From contig OY757025.1 of NCBI GenBank assembly GCA_963580285.1, forward strand, positions 114,145,900 through 114,209,899: a DNA stretch of 64,000 bases, written 5' to 3'. Of the stretch, positions 1 through 10,954 are shown piece after piece; within the stretch, counting starts at the first letter, position 1; every line of letters starts with the position of its first letter. The translations under genes were made by a program, and so were the position numbers. This DNA is from Lucinisca nassula. Lineage: Eukaryota > Mollusca > Bivalvia > Lucinida > Lucinidae. Under the pieces are notes generated by a model. It was not told the DNA's origin, searched no databases, and saw only the letters and a program-made list of their open reading frames with translations.

Positions 1-1191
1 ACCTCTCAGTTTGCTAGCGAGTGCATATTGCTCCGTTTTCGACTTCTGATAATCGCCAGCGGCTAAAGTCAACATCGAGTCCATTTTGTTAAATTCAGAT
101 GATAATTTAGAATACCTGTCATCCCTACTGGCTAATTGATTCATTTCTCTTTTATACTGATCTAGTTGTCGTTCGTCATTGTCTATTGATTGTTCAACAT
201 CACTTAACCTGGCCCTAATTTCTTTTACTTCTTTTGTAAATTCTCTTGGCGTACTTTGCATTTCGTCTGAAGTTCCTTGTTCTTGCGTGTTTTCATCAGT
301 AATATTATTCGGCGAGGCTGGAAGAGGGTTGTCTTTCAGAACGACATTTGATTCGCGTAACCAAGCTTTTGCGAGGTCAATGCATTTATAGCATTTAGCA
401 AATATGTCTGGAACAAGGCGGAGAACTGCCTCAAACTGAGAATAATTTGTAAACTGCATTAATTCATGATAACTGTCTGGATCAAAATCATTTAGATTTA
501 GAACATCTTCAGATAGTAAGCCGTCCCATTTCTTGAGTATATCTTGTAACTCACACACAGTGTCTCTGTATCTTGTCTCCACTTCCGTGGGAACAGAGGA
601 CATATTCGTTGCAATTTTTCCTTTCTTCTGTCGGCCTGAGTCTTTCTTATTTTCGCCAGATTCGGCCTGTGAACCGTGACCGCTGTCATCATCATCATCA
701 GTGCCACGTGCAGTATACCGTCTCTTTCCTTTCATTTTAACACGAGAGGTGTTCATTTTAATTGAACTCTGAGCTTTATTCTTACCTATAGATGGCTCGT
801 AGTGGTACTTCATCAAGCCTTTATAAATTTCATCATCGAAATATTTCTTTAAATCTTTCAAATAAAGTAAATCATTTAAGAACAGGTCATAATATTTATA
901 AACATGTTCGTCTTCGACAGATTTATGAGTCCGTTTTTCTTTCATTGAAACCACACATTCTCTTAATTGCTGGATGGATTTGACTTTAACCGCGGACTTT
1001 GTTAGTTTCTGATGAACGTCCCTTTGCTCACTTTCAGTCCAACGAGAAACATGTCGTAACATATAATACAGATTGTCTTTGGAGAACCTCGATATTGAGT
1101 GCAAAAGTAGTCGCTCGAATGCAGCCAACTGCTTGTGAATCAAATCTTCACTCTGCTGTCGCGTGTTCTGAGAACCAAGTCGACTGTTCGT
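1..1191 (-). CDS. Large internal exon of an unrecognised host protein, open to window edge
   Basis: Read on the minus strand from 1191 down to 1, all 397 codons are open and the frame runs off the window. Just upstream lies a good acceptor (TTTACTTTTTGCAG, AG at 1192-1193), so the exon starts in phase 0 with an ACG codon. The product has a helical-looking N-terminal half (an early stretch reads LIHKQLAAFERLLLHSISRF), a DDDDD run near residues 165-169, a Lys/Arg-rich linker (GRQKKGK), a second folded-looking block around residues 200-280 and a charged, coiled-coil-like tail over the last ~80 residues (such as VKEIRARLSDVEQSI). Possible internal Met codons lie at 754-756 and 601-603, but the frame continues upstream of both. 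I do not recognise the family. Earlier exons should lie at higher coordinates and later ones left of the window. A MITE sits about 30 bases upstream of the acceptor. Confidence 0.8.
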
Positions 1192-1205
1192 CTGCAAAAA
1201 GTAAA
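1192..1205 (-). promoter_or_regulatory. Splice acceptor of the 1-1191 exon
   Basis: On the minus strand a pyrimidine-rich tract is followed by GCAG, with AG at 1192-1193. The branch point would normally lie 20-40 bases further up, which is right at the edge of the neighbouring MITE. Confidence 0.65.
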
Positions 1206-1220
1206 GATATAGTCGACCAC

Positions 1221-1500
1221 ATCACGAAAACGCGCCTTTATAATTTTGACCCCCCTCGAACCCCACTTTTATATAGTAAAACTGGGGTTTGCAGGGGTAA
1301 ACCTTATTTTTCTTATTTCTGCTCTAAAATATAGATTATTGGTACTCGTTAGAACCGCCTCGATGAGGCGGTTCTAACGAGTACCAACAATCTATATTTT
1401 GAGCAGAAATAAGAAAAATATCGTAATTTTTCATCTTAAAATCTTCATTTTTTCGGCGATAAAGGTGGCAATATATTTGTATAGGCGTGTTTTCGTAATG
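1221..1500. mobile_element. Family A1 palindromic MITE
   Basis: The ends are inverted (CACGAAAACGCGCCTTTATA at left, its near-complement at right) and the middle (1341-1385) is a perfect palindrome built on GAACCGCCTC/GAGGCGGTTC. The arms carry matching TTCTTATTTCTGCTC blocks. It has no coding capacity. The same element recurs at 29135, 35935, 40815 and 59715. Confidence 0.8.
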
Positions 1501-2055
1501 ATAAAACAACAATAACACGTTCCCTGTCAACCCTTACGTGCTGAACGGACAGCAGGCACTGTCCAACTGTAAGTCAATATCAGTTGAACGTCCCAGTGAC
1601 TAAGACTGACACGATTAATCGTATAATCGATTAATCGATCGATAAATTCCACAAACATGGTTATCAGTACTGATTTGCTTGTAATCGATTATTTGATAAG
1701 TGCAATTTACTACCCAAAGTTGTGCCTAAAATAGCTGGATCAGTGGCAAACAGTGCAGACCCTGATGAGACGCCGCATTTTGCGGCGTCTCATCTGGGTC
1801 TACACTGTTTGCCCAGGCCTGCCTGTTCAACTATACATATGGTAAAGTGCAACATATGGTAATAGTCATGCTCAGACAGAAAGCCAGACAGGTAATATTA
1901 TGACAAAAACCTTAGCGATTACTAATCGATTATCGATCGCAATGTCAGAACAGATAATCGATTATCTTTTCAACTCCGATTAGTCAGCCTTACCAGTGAC
2001 GCAAGCTACAAGTCACCTTTGCCTCACCCACCCACCCCCAACAATAACTGGAACC
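1501..2055. repeat. Fold-back repeat with ATCGAT-rich arms and a family B hairpin core
   Basis: TAATCGATTA-type motifs recur at about 1616-1690 and, inverted, at about 1915-1985, flanking the palindrome at 1745-1813. The rest of this stretch shows no coding signal. Confidence 0.5.
1745..1813. repeat. Family B hairpin core (CGCCGC tip)
   Basis: The inverted repeat begins GGCAAACAGTGCAGACCC and closes on a GACGCCGC/GCGGCGTC tip. This core recurs more than a dozen times in the window. Confidence 0.8.
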
Positions 2056-2069
2056 ATCATGTAAACAAG

Positions 2070-2374
2070 CGGCCCCCGCCCATAGGGGCTTGAAGAAATA
2101 TTTGGGCTGCATGATGCTTCCACGCAGAGCTGAATCCGGCCCGCACACTAGTACTGGTAAACAGCTTAGAGGATCTAAGCCTGTCCAGGAACCGCGGTTC
2201 GAGGCGGACCGTCCATGCTAATAAACCCTATTGGTTTCATTGGGCGACAGGGCTTGAGATGTCATTTCATCTCAATCTCGGGTAAAAGTCCCACAAAATT
2301 GGAAGCAACGTCTCCAAAATGACCTTTACAGTGTTGACGGGGACGTTAAACCTCAAATCAAACAAACAAACAAA
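2070..2374 (+). mobile_element. S1 SINE-like retroposon with 14-bp target duplication
   Basis: A non-coding element of about 305 bp starts at a GGCCCCCGCC head and ends in a CAAATCAAACAAACAAA tail. It is flanked by a perfect 14-bp direct repeat, ATCATGTAAACAAG, at 2056-2069 and 2375-2388, which is the signature of LINE-mediated retroposition. It is nearly identical to the copy at 14498-14794, so it belongs to a young subfamily. Confidence 0.88.
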
Positions 2375-2389
2375 ATCATGTAAACAAGT

Positions 2390-2595
2390 CCGTGTGATGA
2401 ACACCCCTCTAAACCCCACTCTTTATAGAGAAAACTGTGGTTTACAGTGGTAAGCCCATACAGTAGTTTGCTTATTTCTGCATTAAGAGCAAAGGTTGTT
2501 GGTACTCGTTAGAACCGCTCGAGCATCGACAACCTATGTTTGGAGTATAAATAAGAAAAATATCACAATTTTTTATCGGAAAAGTAGCCATTTTT
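2390..2595. mobile_element. Degenerate family A1 MITE
   Basis: It keeps recognisable arms (AAACCCCACT at left, AAATAAGAAAAATATCACAA at right) and half of the GTACTCGTTAGAACCG core. The right half of the palindrome is eroded. Confidence 0.5.
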
Positions 2596-4377
2596 ATCCC
2601 CCGACCGAATAGGTTCGGGGGATATGGCGATCAGCCTGGCGTCCGTCCGTCTGTCCGGACAAACATATAAGTGTTAGGGGTTATATTTTGTCCAACCTTA
2701 TGGGTTTATTCCGTTAAGTTAACACTATAAACTCATAAACCTTACTGCTTAGGGGCTATTTTTCGGCTTAGGAGCTTAATTTCTCTATGGGAGTTTATAA
2801 TGGGAAAAGCCCATAAACCGGATTTGTTAGAACGTCCGTCCGTCCGTCCGTCCGTAGACGCAACCTTGTGATGGCCATAACTCCTATACCCTTTGAGATT
2901 CATTGATGGTTCTTGGCACCATTGTTCACAAGGCCGAGACGGCGTGTCATGCGCAAGAACCAGAACTCTGGATGCCATACTTTTTTAGTTATCTCCCCTT
3001 TTAATAAAATAGAGTGACTACTTTGTGATGGCCATAACTCCAATACCCTTTGAAATATATATTGATGGTACCTGGCACAGTTGTTCACAAGGCTGAGACG
3101 GCGTGTCATGCACAAGAACCACAACTCTGGTTGCCATGGTTTTGGAGTTATCTCCCCTTCCAATAAAATAGAGTGACAACCTTGTGATGGCCATAACTCT
3201 TATACCCTTTGAGTTTCATTGATGGTTCTTGGCACAATTGTTCACAAGGCTGAGACGGCATGTCATGAGCAAGAACCAGAACTCTGGATGCCATACTTTT
3301 TTAGTTATCTCCCCTTGTAATAAAATAGAATGACTACTTTGGGATGGCCATAACTCCAATACCCTTTGAGATATATTGATGGTACCTGGCACAGTTGTTC
3401 ACAAGGCTGAGACGGAGTGTCATGCACAAGAACCACAACCTTGGTTGCCATGGTTTTGAAGTTATCTCCCCTTCCAATAAAATAGAGTGACAACCTTGTG
3501 ATGGCCATAATTCCAATACCGTTTAAGATATATTGATGATACCTGACACAGTTGTTCACAAGGCCGAGACGGTGTGTCATGCACAAGAACCACAACTCTG
3601 GGTGCCATGTTTTTTTAGTTATCTCCACTTCCAATAATATAGAATCACTACCGTGTGATGGCCACATCTCCAACACTCTTCGAGATATATTGATGATACT
3701 TGGTACAGTTGTACATGAGGTTAAGCAGGTGTGTCATGTGCAAGAACCACAACTCTGGGTGCCCTGGTTTTTTAATTATCTCCCCTGACAATATAACCTT
3801 GTGATGGCCATAACTCAAATACCCTTTGAGATATATTGTTGGTACTTGGCACAATTGTATACAACATTGAGATGGCGCTTCATCCTAAGAACCACAACTC
3901 TGGGTGCTATGATATTTGAGTTATCTCCCCTTCCAATATAACAGTATGACAACCTTGTGATCATCGTACCTCCAATACCCTTTGAGACATATTTGTGGTA
4001 CTTAATGCAGATGTACATGAGGTTAAGCATGTGTGTCATGCTCAAGAATTACAACTCTGGGTGCTCTGGTTTTTTAGTTATCTCCCCTGGCAATATAACC
4101 TTGTGATGGCCATAACTCCAACACCCTTTGAGATATATTGAAGGAACTTGGCACAATTGTATACAAGGTACAGAAGGGATGTCATATGCAAGAACCACAA
4201 CTGTTGGTGCTGTGGTATTTGAGTTATCTACCCTTTCAATATAACAGTATGACCTGCTTGTGATCACCATATCTCCAATACCCTTTGAGACATATTGATG
4301 GTACTTTATACAGAAATACATGAGCTTAAGCAGGCATGTCATGCGCAAGAACGACATTTCTGAGTGCCCTGGTTTTT
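2596..4377 (-). mobile_element. Tandem-array transposon H1 (3' part), interrupted
   Basis: On the minus strand the element ends in a hairpin (2597-2625, ATCCCCCGACC pairing with GGTTCGGGGGAT), preceded by a GGAC-rich run (about 2833-2855) and by ten repeat units from about 2862 to 4377. Unit spacing, measured on GTGATGG, is 157-159 bp for the first units, then alternates about 146 and 157. Units contain GCCATAACTCCAATACCC and GTTATCTCCCCTTCC. No protein is encoded. The array is cut at 4377/4378 by another element and resumes at 6625. I interpret it as a non-autonomous Helitron/Helentron-like element. Confidence 0.7.
2862..4377. repeat. 146/157-bp tandem array of H1
   Basis: GTGATGG landmarks fall at 2868, 3025, 3184, 3341, 3498, 3655, 3801, 3957, 4103 and 4260. 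The overlapping minus-strand reading frames in this array are by-products of the repeat. Confidence 0.85.
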
Positions 4378-6624
4378 AGCTCACCAGAGCCGAAGGCTCC
4401 GGGGGAGCTTATAGGATAGGCAGTTGTCCGGCGTCGTTGTCGTTGTCGTCGTCGTCGTCGTCTGTCGTCGTCTGACGTCAACACTTTCAAACATCTTCTT
4501 CTCTGAAGCCACTGGACCGATTCAGCCCAAATTTTATCTGTAGCATCCTTGGGCTGGGGGATTGAAAGTTTGTGTTTTTTATGAAAATTGGCTCATTAGT
4601 TTGGTTGCTATGGCAACTTAGAGTTTCCATAGACTTATAATGGGGAAAATTGAAAAATGGCATTTACTGCCAAGTCATTGCAGATATTTTGACAAAACTT
4701 TTATAGAAATGTTTCTTGAGTAAACTCCTCTCAACCATATGCTTTTATGCCAACCTGAGGGTCCCCCAGGTTGTCCCCTCCACTTCATAAAAGGCCATAT
4801 ATCACAGAAACCATTCAGATCCCGACCCCTAAACCATATATATTCTTGTTCCTATTGATAATACGCATTCAGTGACACCAGCCTGTGGGTCCTCAGGGAT
4901 GCGCCGAGGCCATGCCCCACCCCCTCCACTTAATAAAAGGCCCAATATCTTGGAAACCATTCAGATCCCCACCCCTAAACCACATATATTCTTGTTCCTT
5001 ATGATAAGACCAATTCAGTGACATCAACCTGGGAGTCCCCGGGATGCGCCGGGGCCATGCCCAACCCCCTCCATTTCATAAAAGGCCCAATATCTTGGAA
5101 ACCTTACAGATCCCCACCCCTAAACCATATATATTCTTGTTCCTATTGATAAGACACATTCAGTGGCACCAGCCTGTGGGTCCTCAGGGATGCGCCGAGG
5201 CCATGCCCCACCCTCTCCACTTAATAAAAGGCCCAATATCTTGGAAACCATTCAGATCCCCACCCCTAAACCATATATATTCTTGTTCCTTATGATAAGA
5301 CCCATTCAGTGACATCAACCTGGGAGTCCCCGGGATGCGCCGGGGCCAGGCCCAACCCCCTCCATTTCCAAAAAGGCCAAATATCTTGGAAACCTTACAG
5401 ATCCCCACCCCTAAACCATATATATTCTTGATCCTTATGATAAGACACATTCCTTGACACCAACCTGGGGGTCCTCAGGGATGCGCCGGGGCCTTGCCCC
5501 ACCCCTTCACTTCACAAAAGGCCATATATCTCAGAAACTGTTCAGATCCTCACCCCTAAACCATATATATTCTTGTTCATTATGATAAGACGCATTCAGT
5601 GACACCAACCTGGGGGTCCTCAGGCATGTGCTGGGGCCATGCCCAACCCCCTCCATTTCATAATCTCCCAATATCTGGGAAACCCTACAGATGGCTACCC
5701 CTAAACCATATATATTCTTGTTCCTAATGATAAGACACATTCATTGACACCAACCTGGGAGTCTCCCGGGGCCTTGCCCCACCCCTTCCACTTCAAAAAA
5801 AGGCCTTATGTCTCAGAAACTGTTCTTAGCCCCACCCTAAATCCATATATATTCATCTTCCTTATGATAAGACGCATTCAGTGACACCAGGTTGGGAGTC
5901 CCCAGGGCATGCCCAGGCCATGCCCCATCGCTTTACTTCATTAAAAGCCATATATCTCAGAAATAGTTCAGATCCCCACCCCTAAACCATATACTTGTTC
6001 CTTATGATAAGACTCGTTCAATCACACCAACCTGTGGGTCACTTTGTGCTGAGGCAATGTGCCCCGCCCTTCCACTTCATAAAAGGCTTTATATTTCAGA
6101 AACCATTCAAATCCCCACCCCATAATCATGTATGTTCTTGTTCCTTATTATTTGCACACCTACTGTAGGGGGGTTCGCAGAGGCCATTCCTATCCTTTCC
6201 ACTTCATAAAAGGGCCTCAAATCTCAGAAACCGTTCAGATTCCCACCCCTAAACCATATATATACTTGGTCCTTGTGATAAGACACATTTAGAGACAACA
6301 ACCTTGGGCTTTCCTGGGATCAACAGGGCATGCCCCAACTCCTCCACCACTTAAGAGGCCCTACAGATCCCCACTGCTAAACCATATATATTCTTGTTCC
6401 TTATGATAAGACGCATTTAGTGATACCAACCAGGGCTCCATGCCCCACCCCCTCTACTTCATAAAAGGCCTAATGTTTCAGATACTGAGTCCACATGGGT
6501 GCTCATTTGGACATGGGGGTTCATTTGGTAGATTAAAATTATATCATGTTAAAATACATGGCTGCCATTGGGCCGTGCCCACCTGAGCTCTGGTGAGCAT
6601 AGTGGCCCCCATGGGCCTCTTGTT
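4378..6624 (-). mobile_element. Tandem-array transposon H2 inserted into H1
   Basis: Read on the minus strand it starts AACAAGAGGCCC, carries about 11-12 units of a 145-bp repeat (about 4790-6480) with ACCCCTAAACCATATATATT, and ends with a hairpin, GGAGCCTTCGGCTCTGGTGAGCT. Near that end lies a GTC-rich run (about 4437-4475). Removing 2247 bp here restores exactly a 146-bp H1 spacing (4260 to 6653) and a run of six T, so insertion was between T residues with no longer duplication. It has no coding capacity. Confidence 0.75.
4790..6480. repeat. 145-bp tandem array of H2
   Basis: The AAACCATATA landmark recurs at 4831, 4977, 5122, 5268, 5413, 5558 and 5703, which is a 145-146 bp period. Copies become more diverged to the right of about 5900. 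Confidence 0.85.
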
Positions 6625-6690
6625 TAGTTATCTCCCCTAACAGTAAAATCTTGTGATGGCCATAACTGCAATACTTTTGTGATATATTGC
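6625..6690 (-). mobile_element. H1 remnant beyond the H2 insertion
   Basis: Starting at AGTTATCTCCCC (6626) the H1 unit resumes and its GTGATGGCC landmark lies at 6653. The element is lost after about 6690, where another repeat begins. Confidence 0.65.
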
Positions 6691-7350
6691 TGGTTTAATT
6701 CTGTTGCACTTTCTATTGGTGAACAATCTTCTGAAGGCCATATTGGCTTTTGGTCGGGGGATTTGCCATCTCTTCCGATGGCTATTTTTGAGAGTTTACT
6801 GTCGAGTCCTCATCCTTGTGCCAACTTGGCTTTAATTGTGATTTCTTTGTTTACCGATTTGATTCACTGATGAGATAGAAAACCTTTACGCGGGCCAAAC
6901 AAATATTTGTTTAAACCACAGTGAAAGTGAGGGTGAGGGTTGGGATCCCGTAACTTAAGCACACCAGTGATTTTTAATGACCGTTCCAAGTCGGTGCTTT
7001 TGCTGTGGTTCCTTAATGTTTTGTGTTGGTGGTTCTGATTCTTTTGATTCTTTCAACTGGCCTAATTATATATGGATACGTTGATGATTCTGATTATCCC
7101 CCCCCCCCCCCCCCACACCCTTTTGCTTGTTCATTTTAGTTACGTTTGTCCTTCAAGTTTAATGTTTGTCATGTTGGTGATTCTGATTCTTTCCCTCATT
7201 ATGTATATTGCTTCTTTTCAGTTAGGTTTGGATATTATAATGCAAACTGTTTGGGACATCATGACGTTGCACCGACGTTGATGTGACGTTGCATAAATGT
7301 CATGACGTTGCACTAACGTTGATGTGACGTCACAATTACGTCATGTGCCT
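6690..7350 (+). repeat. Diverged copy of retroelement 3' region U
   Basis: Blocks correspond in order to the better copy at 32127-32790: a GAGTCCTCATC-type block, a CGGGCC-AAACAAAT block, TGACCGTTCCAAG, then T/G-rich sequence. A poly-C run lies at about 7091-7113. The tail repeats TGACGTTGCA-like words (7240-7340). No intact frame is present. Confidence 0.5.
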
Positions 7351-7359
7351 GCCGGACAA

Positions 7360-7560
7360 GGGTGGATTAACCCATGATCTGCTGAATAAATTGATATCGC
7401 CACACCCATTTCAGACTATTTGCCGATCAAAATACTTGATGCAAATTTATTTCTGCAAATTCACAAACTGAATGACAAAAGATGCAGATCCTGATCAGAT
7501 GGCTTCTGATCTGGATCTACACTGTTTGCAAAGTTATCGGCAGAACAAGGATTATCCCAA
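7360..7560. mobile_element. Family B2 MITE with TGGCTTC-type hairpin
   Basis: It begins ACCCATGATCTGCTGAATAA and contains a palindrome (about 7482-7531) of GATCAGATGGC type ending CTACACTGTTTGC. It resembles the cleaner copy at 47968-48182. Confidence 0.5.
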
Positions 7561-7807
7561 ATGTTTACTAGTGGATTCTTCCATTGCTTTATGTTGGACA
7601 AGTCCATTTGCCATCTAAAGGGTGTCAGGCCTATTTTTTCGTTTGTTTTTTTTTTTTTTTTTTTTTTTCTTCTTCTGTTTTGGAAGAAAAATTTCTATTT
7701 TTGAAGGAAAATTCTGTAAGCAATTAGTGCAGGTCCTGATGATACTGCAGCGTCTTTGATCTGGGCCTTCACTGTTTGCCAAAGTACCAGTTAAATGTAC
7801 TCCCTGC
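7561..7807. repeat. Family B3 repeat, eroded hairpin
   Basis: GGACAAGTCCATTTG and GGTGTCAGGCCTATTTTTTC match the copies at 23165 and 19845. The hairpin (about 7725-7785) has diverged arms. A poly-T run lies at about 7648-7668. Confidence 0.5.
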
Positions 7808-8035
7808 TTAACCCATTTGGTACCGGAAATCCCAACAGGGGTAAGTGGCAAACAGTGCAGGCCCAGATCAGACGCCGCAGAACGCGGCGTCTGATCAGGG
7901 CCTACACTGTTTGCAAAAAGTTCAGCCAATTTCCAAATAAATTTTGAAGAAAGCAGAACCTGATACCCCTAAATTTTGAAATGGACTCCTGCTATACATA
8001 AGGAGGAAGATTCCATTTGGTACAAAAAGGGTTAA
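7808..8035. mobile_element. Family B1 MITE, TTAA-flanked
   Basis: Element of 228 bp from TTAACCCATTTGGTACC to GGTACAAAAAGGGTTAA, with the hairpin core at 7847-7914 (CGCCGC tip). TTAA at both ends and the CCC/GGG terminal bases are piggyBac-like. Copies at 8645 and 9663 have the same length. Confidence 0.75.
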
Positions 8036-8287
8036 TATAAGGTAATGGCTACGCTTAACAAAGAGTAGTGGCTATGCTTAACATAATTACAAAATTAGTT
8101 ATTTTGATTCTTTGGTCTTTGGCAGGGAATGTGATCAGGCGAGGCCAAAGATCGCTTTCAGGCCGGGAATGTGGTCCCATGAGCCCCATCAAGAATGAAA
8201 ATAATGATTTTGTTATTTACGACATATTGTACTTTGTTATATTGCTTTTCAAAAAATCTTAACGTTAACGTCATATCTGAGAATGTA

Positions 8288-8572
8288 GTTTTGTTTGATT
8301 TAAGGTTTAACGTCCCCGTCAGCACTGCATAGGTGATTTTGGAGACTTTGCTTCCAATTTTGTGGGACTTTTACCCAACATTGGGATGGAATGATATCTC
8401 AAGCCATATCGCCCAATGAAACCAATAGGATTTATAAGCATGGACGGTCCGACTCGCACCGCTTTGTCTGGGCAGGCTTAAATCCTCTCAGCGGTTTACC
8501 AGTCGGTTTCAGCTCTGCGTAGAAACATCATGCAGCCCATCTATTTCTTCAAGCCCCGATGAGCGGGGGTGG
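8288..8572 (-). mobile_element. S1 SINE-like copy
   Basis: Minus-oriented S1, running from the tail complement (TTTGATTTAAGGTTTAACG) to the CCCCGATGAGCGGGGG head. No clear target duplication was found, so this is an older copy. Confidence 0.7.
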
Positions 8573-8644
8573 TTTCGTGGTGCTATCATTTCTTTACTTG
8601 TAAGAAAAGACATATTGAAAACGGAGAAAGAATACATGAATATA

Positions 8645-8873
8645 TTAACCAATTTCGTACCAGAAACCCCAAAACGGGCACCCTGGCAAACAGTGCAGGC
8701 CCAGATCAGACGCCGCAAAACGCGGCGTCTGATCAGGGCCTACGCTGTTTGCGTAAAGTTAAGCCATTTTCCAAATAAATTTTGAAGAAAACACAAGCTG
8801 ACACCCCTTATTTTTTAAATGGACTCATGGTATATATAAGGAGGAAGATTCCACTTGGTACAAAAAGGGTTAA
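8645..8873. mobile_element. Family B1 MITE, TTAA-flanked
   Basis: Element of 229 bp, TTAA to TTAA, with the hairpin core at 8685-8752. It aligns end to end with the copies at 7808 and 9663. Confidence 0.75.
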
Positions 8874-8906
8874 GAGCTACTTCCCTCTCACGCTTAGGTA
8901 GAAGCC

Positions 8907-9051
8907 TCCGTGGTGTAGTGGTTTGTACTCGCCTTGTAAACCAGGGGTCGCAGGTTCGATCCCGGGCTTCTCCAGAATTTCGGATGAGTCTTTAAACTGA
9001 GGTCCCGTCTCCGTATGACCTTAGCTGTCGGTGGGACGTAAAACTCAAACA
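8907..9051 (+). mobile_element. S2 tRNA-derived SINE
   Basis: A tRNA-like head with an A box (GTGGTGTAGTGG) and a perfect B box (GGTTCGATCCCGGG) is followed by a body ending GGGACGTAAAACTCAAACAC. It is a SINE rather than a functional tRNA because the same body follows each of its copies. Confidence 0.8.
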
Positions 9052-9134
9052 CTCAAGCTTAAGCATGCATTTTAATGCTGTTTTACCGCTCAGGAGTATA
9101 TCAGTGATCTGTGTATATGCTATTTGTTGTTTGT

Positions 9135-9290
9135 TTTGGTTTTTACTTTACGGCCTCTTTCAAGATCATTTCATTTACATCGAGCCGATCGTTAATTAGA
9201 GGTGGACGAAAACCGGAGTACCCTGAGGAAACTACCTGATATTCCGTTGAAGAACTTGGTGCGCGAAGCGCGAACCACAGCGGTCAGTTT
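9135..9290 (-). mobile_element. S3 SINE fragment
   Basis: Minus-oriented body with TTACGGCCTCTTTCAAGAT and GAGCCGATCGTTAATTAGAG, matching the fuller copy at 20050-20288. The tRNA-like head is missing. Confidence 0.55.
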
Positions 9291-9299
9291 GAGTGTATA

Positions 9300-9606
9300 T
9301 GCTTTGTTTGTTTGTTTGTATTGGGGTTTAACGGCCCAGTCAACACTATTTAGGTCATTTTTGAGTCGGTCAGTTTACTTATTCACACTTCTCCGGGACA
9401 GGCTTATACGTATGTGGTTAACCAGTACAGTGCACATTCTTTCGCCAGAAACTGACAATTGCCCTTCCTGAATCAGCGGAAGGGAGAGAATGACCGTAGA
9501 AAAAAAATTCATGATCAATCTCCACGGAATGTGGCCGACAGGTATCGAACCCGCTCCTCCTGATCACCAGTTAGACGCGCATCCGAATTAGCTACACAGG
9601 CCGGAT
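9300..9606 (-). mobile_element. S4 tRNA-derived SINE
   Basis: On the minus strand a tRNA-like head (A box TAGCTAATTCGGAT, B box GGGTTCGATACC) precedes a body with CTGGTTAACCACATACG and a tail that complements GGGGTTTAACGGCCCAGTC. Other copies lie at 15445, 34790, 45270, 56090, 57250 and 62240. Confidence 0.75.
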
Positions 9607-9662
9607 AGAGTGCATATGTTAACTGAATGGTTAATCATAATCTGAATAGTGTTGATATGTCA

Positions 9663-9890
9663 TTAACCCATTTTGTACCGTAAACCCCAAACGGGTACTT
9701 GGCAAACAGTGCAAGCCCAGATCAGACGCCGCAAAATGCGGCGTCTGATCAGGGCCTCCACTGTTTGCTAAAGATTCAGTCATTTTCAAAATAATTTTTT
9801 AAGAAAACACAACCTGACACCCCTTAATTTTGAAATGGACTCCTGCTATATATAAGGAGAAAGATTCCATTTGGTACAAAAAAGAGTTAA
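9663..9890. mobile_element. Family B1 MITE, TTAA-flanked
   Basis: Element of 228 bp, TTAACCCATTTTGTACC to GTACAAAAAAGAGTTAA, with a CGCCGC-tipped hairpin in the middle. Confidence 0.75.
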
Positions 9891-10469
9891 AACAGTACAA
9901 ACAGAAACAAAAAAGACGATAATCATTTACCATTTTGAAATATCCGTTAAGTTCTATATTCAGTTCAAGCTCGGCTCACAACTGTCCCTTTCCTCAAACG
10001 GTAATCGTTTTAAAATAAATTTGGTGCGCAAAGGTGTCATGCAATCACCCCTTTATGGCCATCAGAATTTATCCACATAAGATTTTGGTGTCGCTCTTTT
10101 TCCAAGTTACACATGTAAGTTGTCGTCTTTGCTTTGTTAGTGGCAAAATGTCTGTACTTATAGTAAAAGGTATAGACTTGGATTAAACGCCGTATTCTGG
10201 TCTGGGTCTACAATATTTGGCAATTTAAAAGATGAGAAGTCAGACATATATGGATTTAATTTGGAAATATTCAAAATTAAAACATGACGAACGGATTTTA
10301 ATGATCTGACCTACATTTAATTGAAAAGATGATTTGAGCCCCGCCAAGCGAATTTGGGTCTTCGAGCATTCCGTCATGACAAATTTTATCTGCGCATGCC
10401 CAGCCATTCAGAGGGGCCAGGGATATGGCTTTCTGTCTGAAGGTTCCTCTTGATTCACTGCTTGTATGA
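9891..10469. other. No gene recognised; eroded B hairpin near 10165-10220
   Basis: The short open frames here lack coding character. A faded hairpin reads GACTTGGATTAAACGCCGTA, followed by TGGTCTGGGTCTACAATATT. Confidence 0.4.
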
Positions 10470-10535
10470 GCGAGCAGCGAAGGTTCTGGCGAGACTGCGC
10501 GGATGCGCAGGCTCGCCTGAACCTTCGCTGCTCGC
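10470..10535. repeat. Family D palindrome (GCGAGCAGCGAAGGTT arms)
   Basis: GCGAGCAGCGAAGGTTCTGG pairs with the complementary right arm ending GCTGCTCGC. The tip is CTGCGC-GGAT-GCGCAG. Related tips occur at 34578 and 41676. Confidence 0.75.
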
Positions 10536-10827
10536 AGAGGCGATAAGCACCAAAATCGCTTGACGGGGCCCATTTCAAAAACTCTTTTTCAGTCGCTATA
10601 ATCCTGGCATGGCATTTGCGCTTGCCTCATTAAAATTGGTACCCATGGATTGCATACTAAAATGTAATCTTATTAAATCTTCAAATTGGATTAAAATAGC
10701 AGACCAACTTCCGATGATGGAAAAATGCCATTGATCTATCCAACATTCACCGATTTTATATGTTTTATCTTGAAATCGAGACTTGGAAAAATAGATTGGA
10801 CTGAAAGTGCTGAATCTGACCACATAA

Positions 10828-10943
10828 AACTGCCTGCCCAGTCGGACCGTCCATGAATACTAACCCTATTGGTTTCATTGGGCGGCAGGACTTGAGATGT
10901 CATTTTATCAAGTCCAAAAAAGGAAGCAACGTCTGCTGAACCG
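10828..10943 (+). mobile_element. S1 fragment
   Basis: The middle part of S1 (CCTATTGGTTTCATTGGGCG) is present without head or tail. It is truncated and diverged. Confidence 0.55.
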
Positions 10944-10954
10944 TAAAGTTTTGA

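Noticed and set aside
2742..4357. Series of minus-strand frames of 60-123 residues
   Set aside because: They translate the 157-bp H1 repeat in shifting frames and share the same phrases, such as GLVNNCARYHQYI. There is no independent coding signal.
5044..5740. Open frames of 69-88 residues
   Set aside because: They are translations of the 145-bp H2 repeat.
8907..9000. Functional tRNA gene
   Set aside because: Good A and B boxes, but the same tRNA-like head with the same downstream body occurs at 16640 and, inverted, at 20995. It is a SINE.
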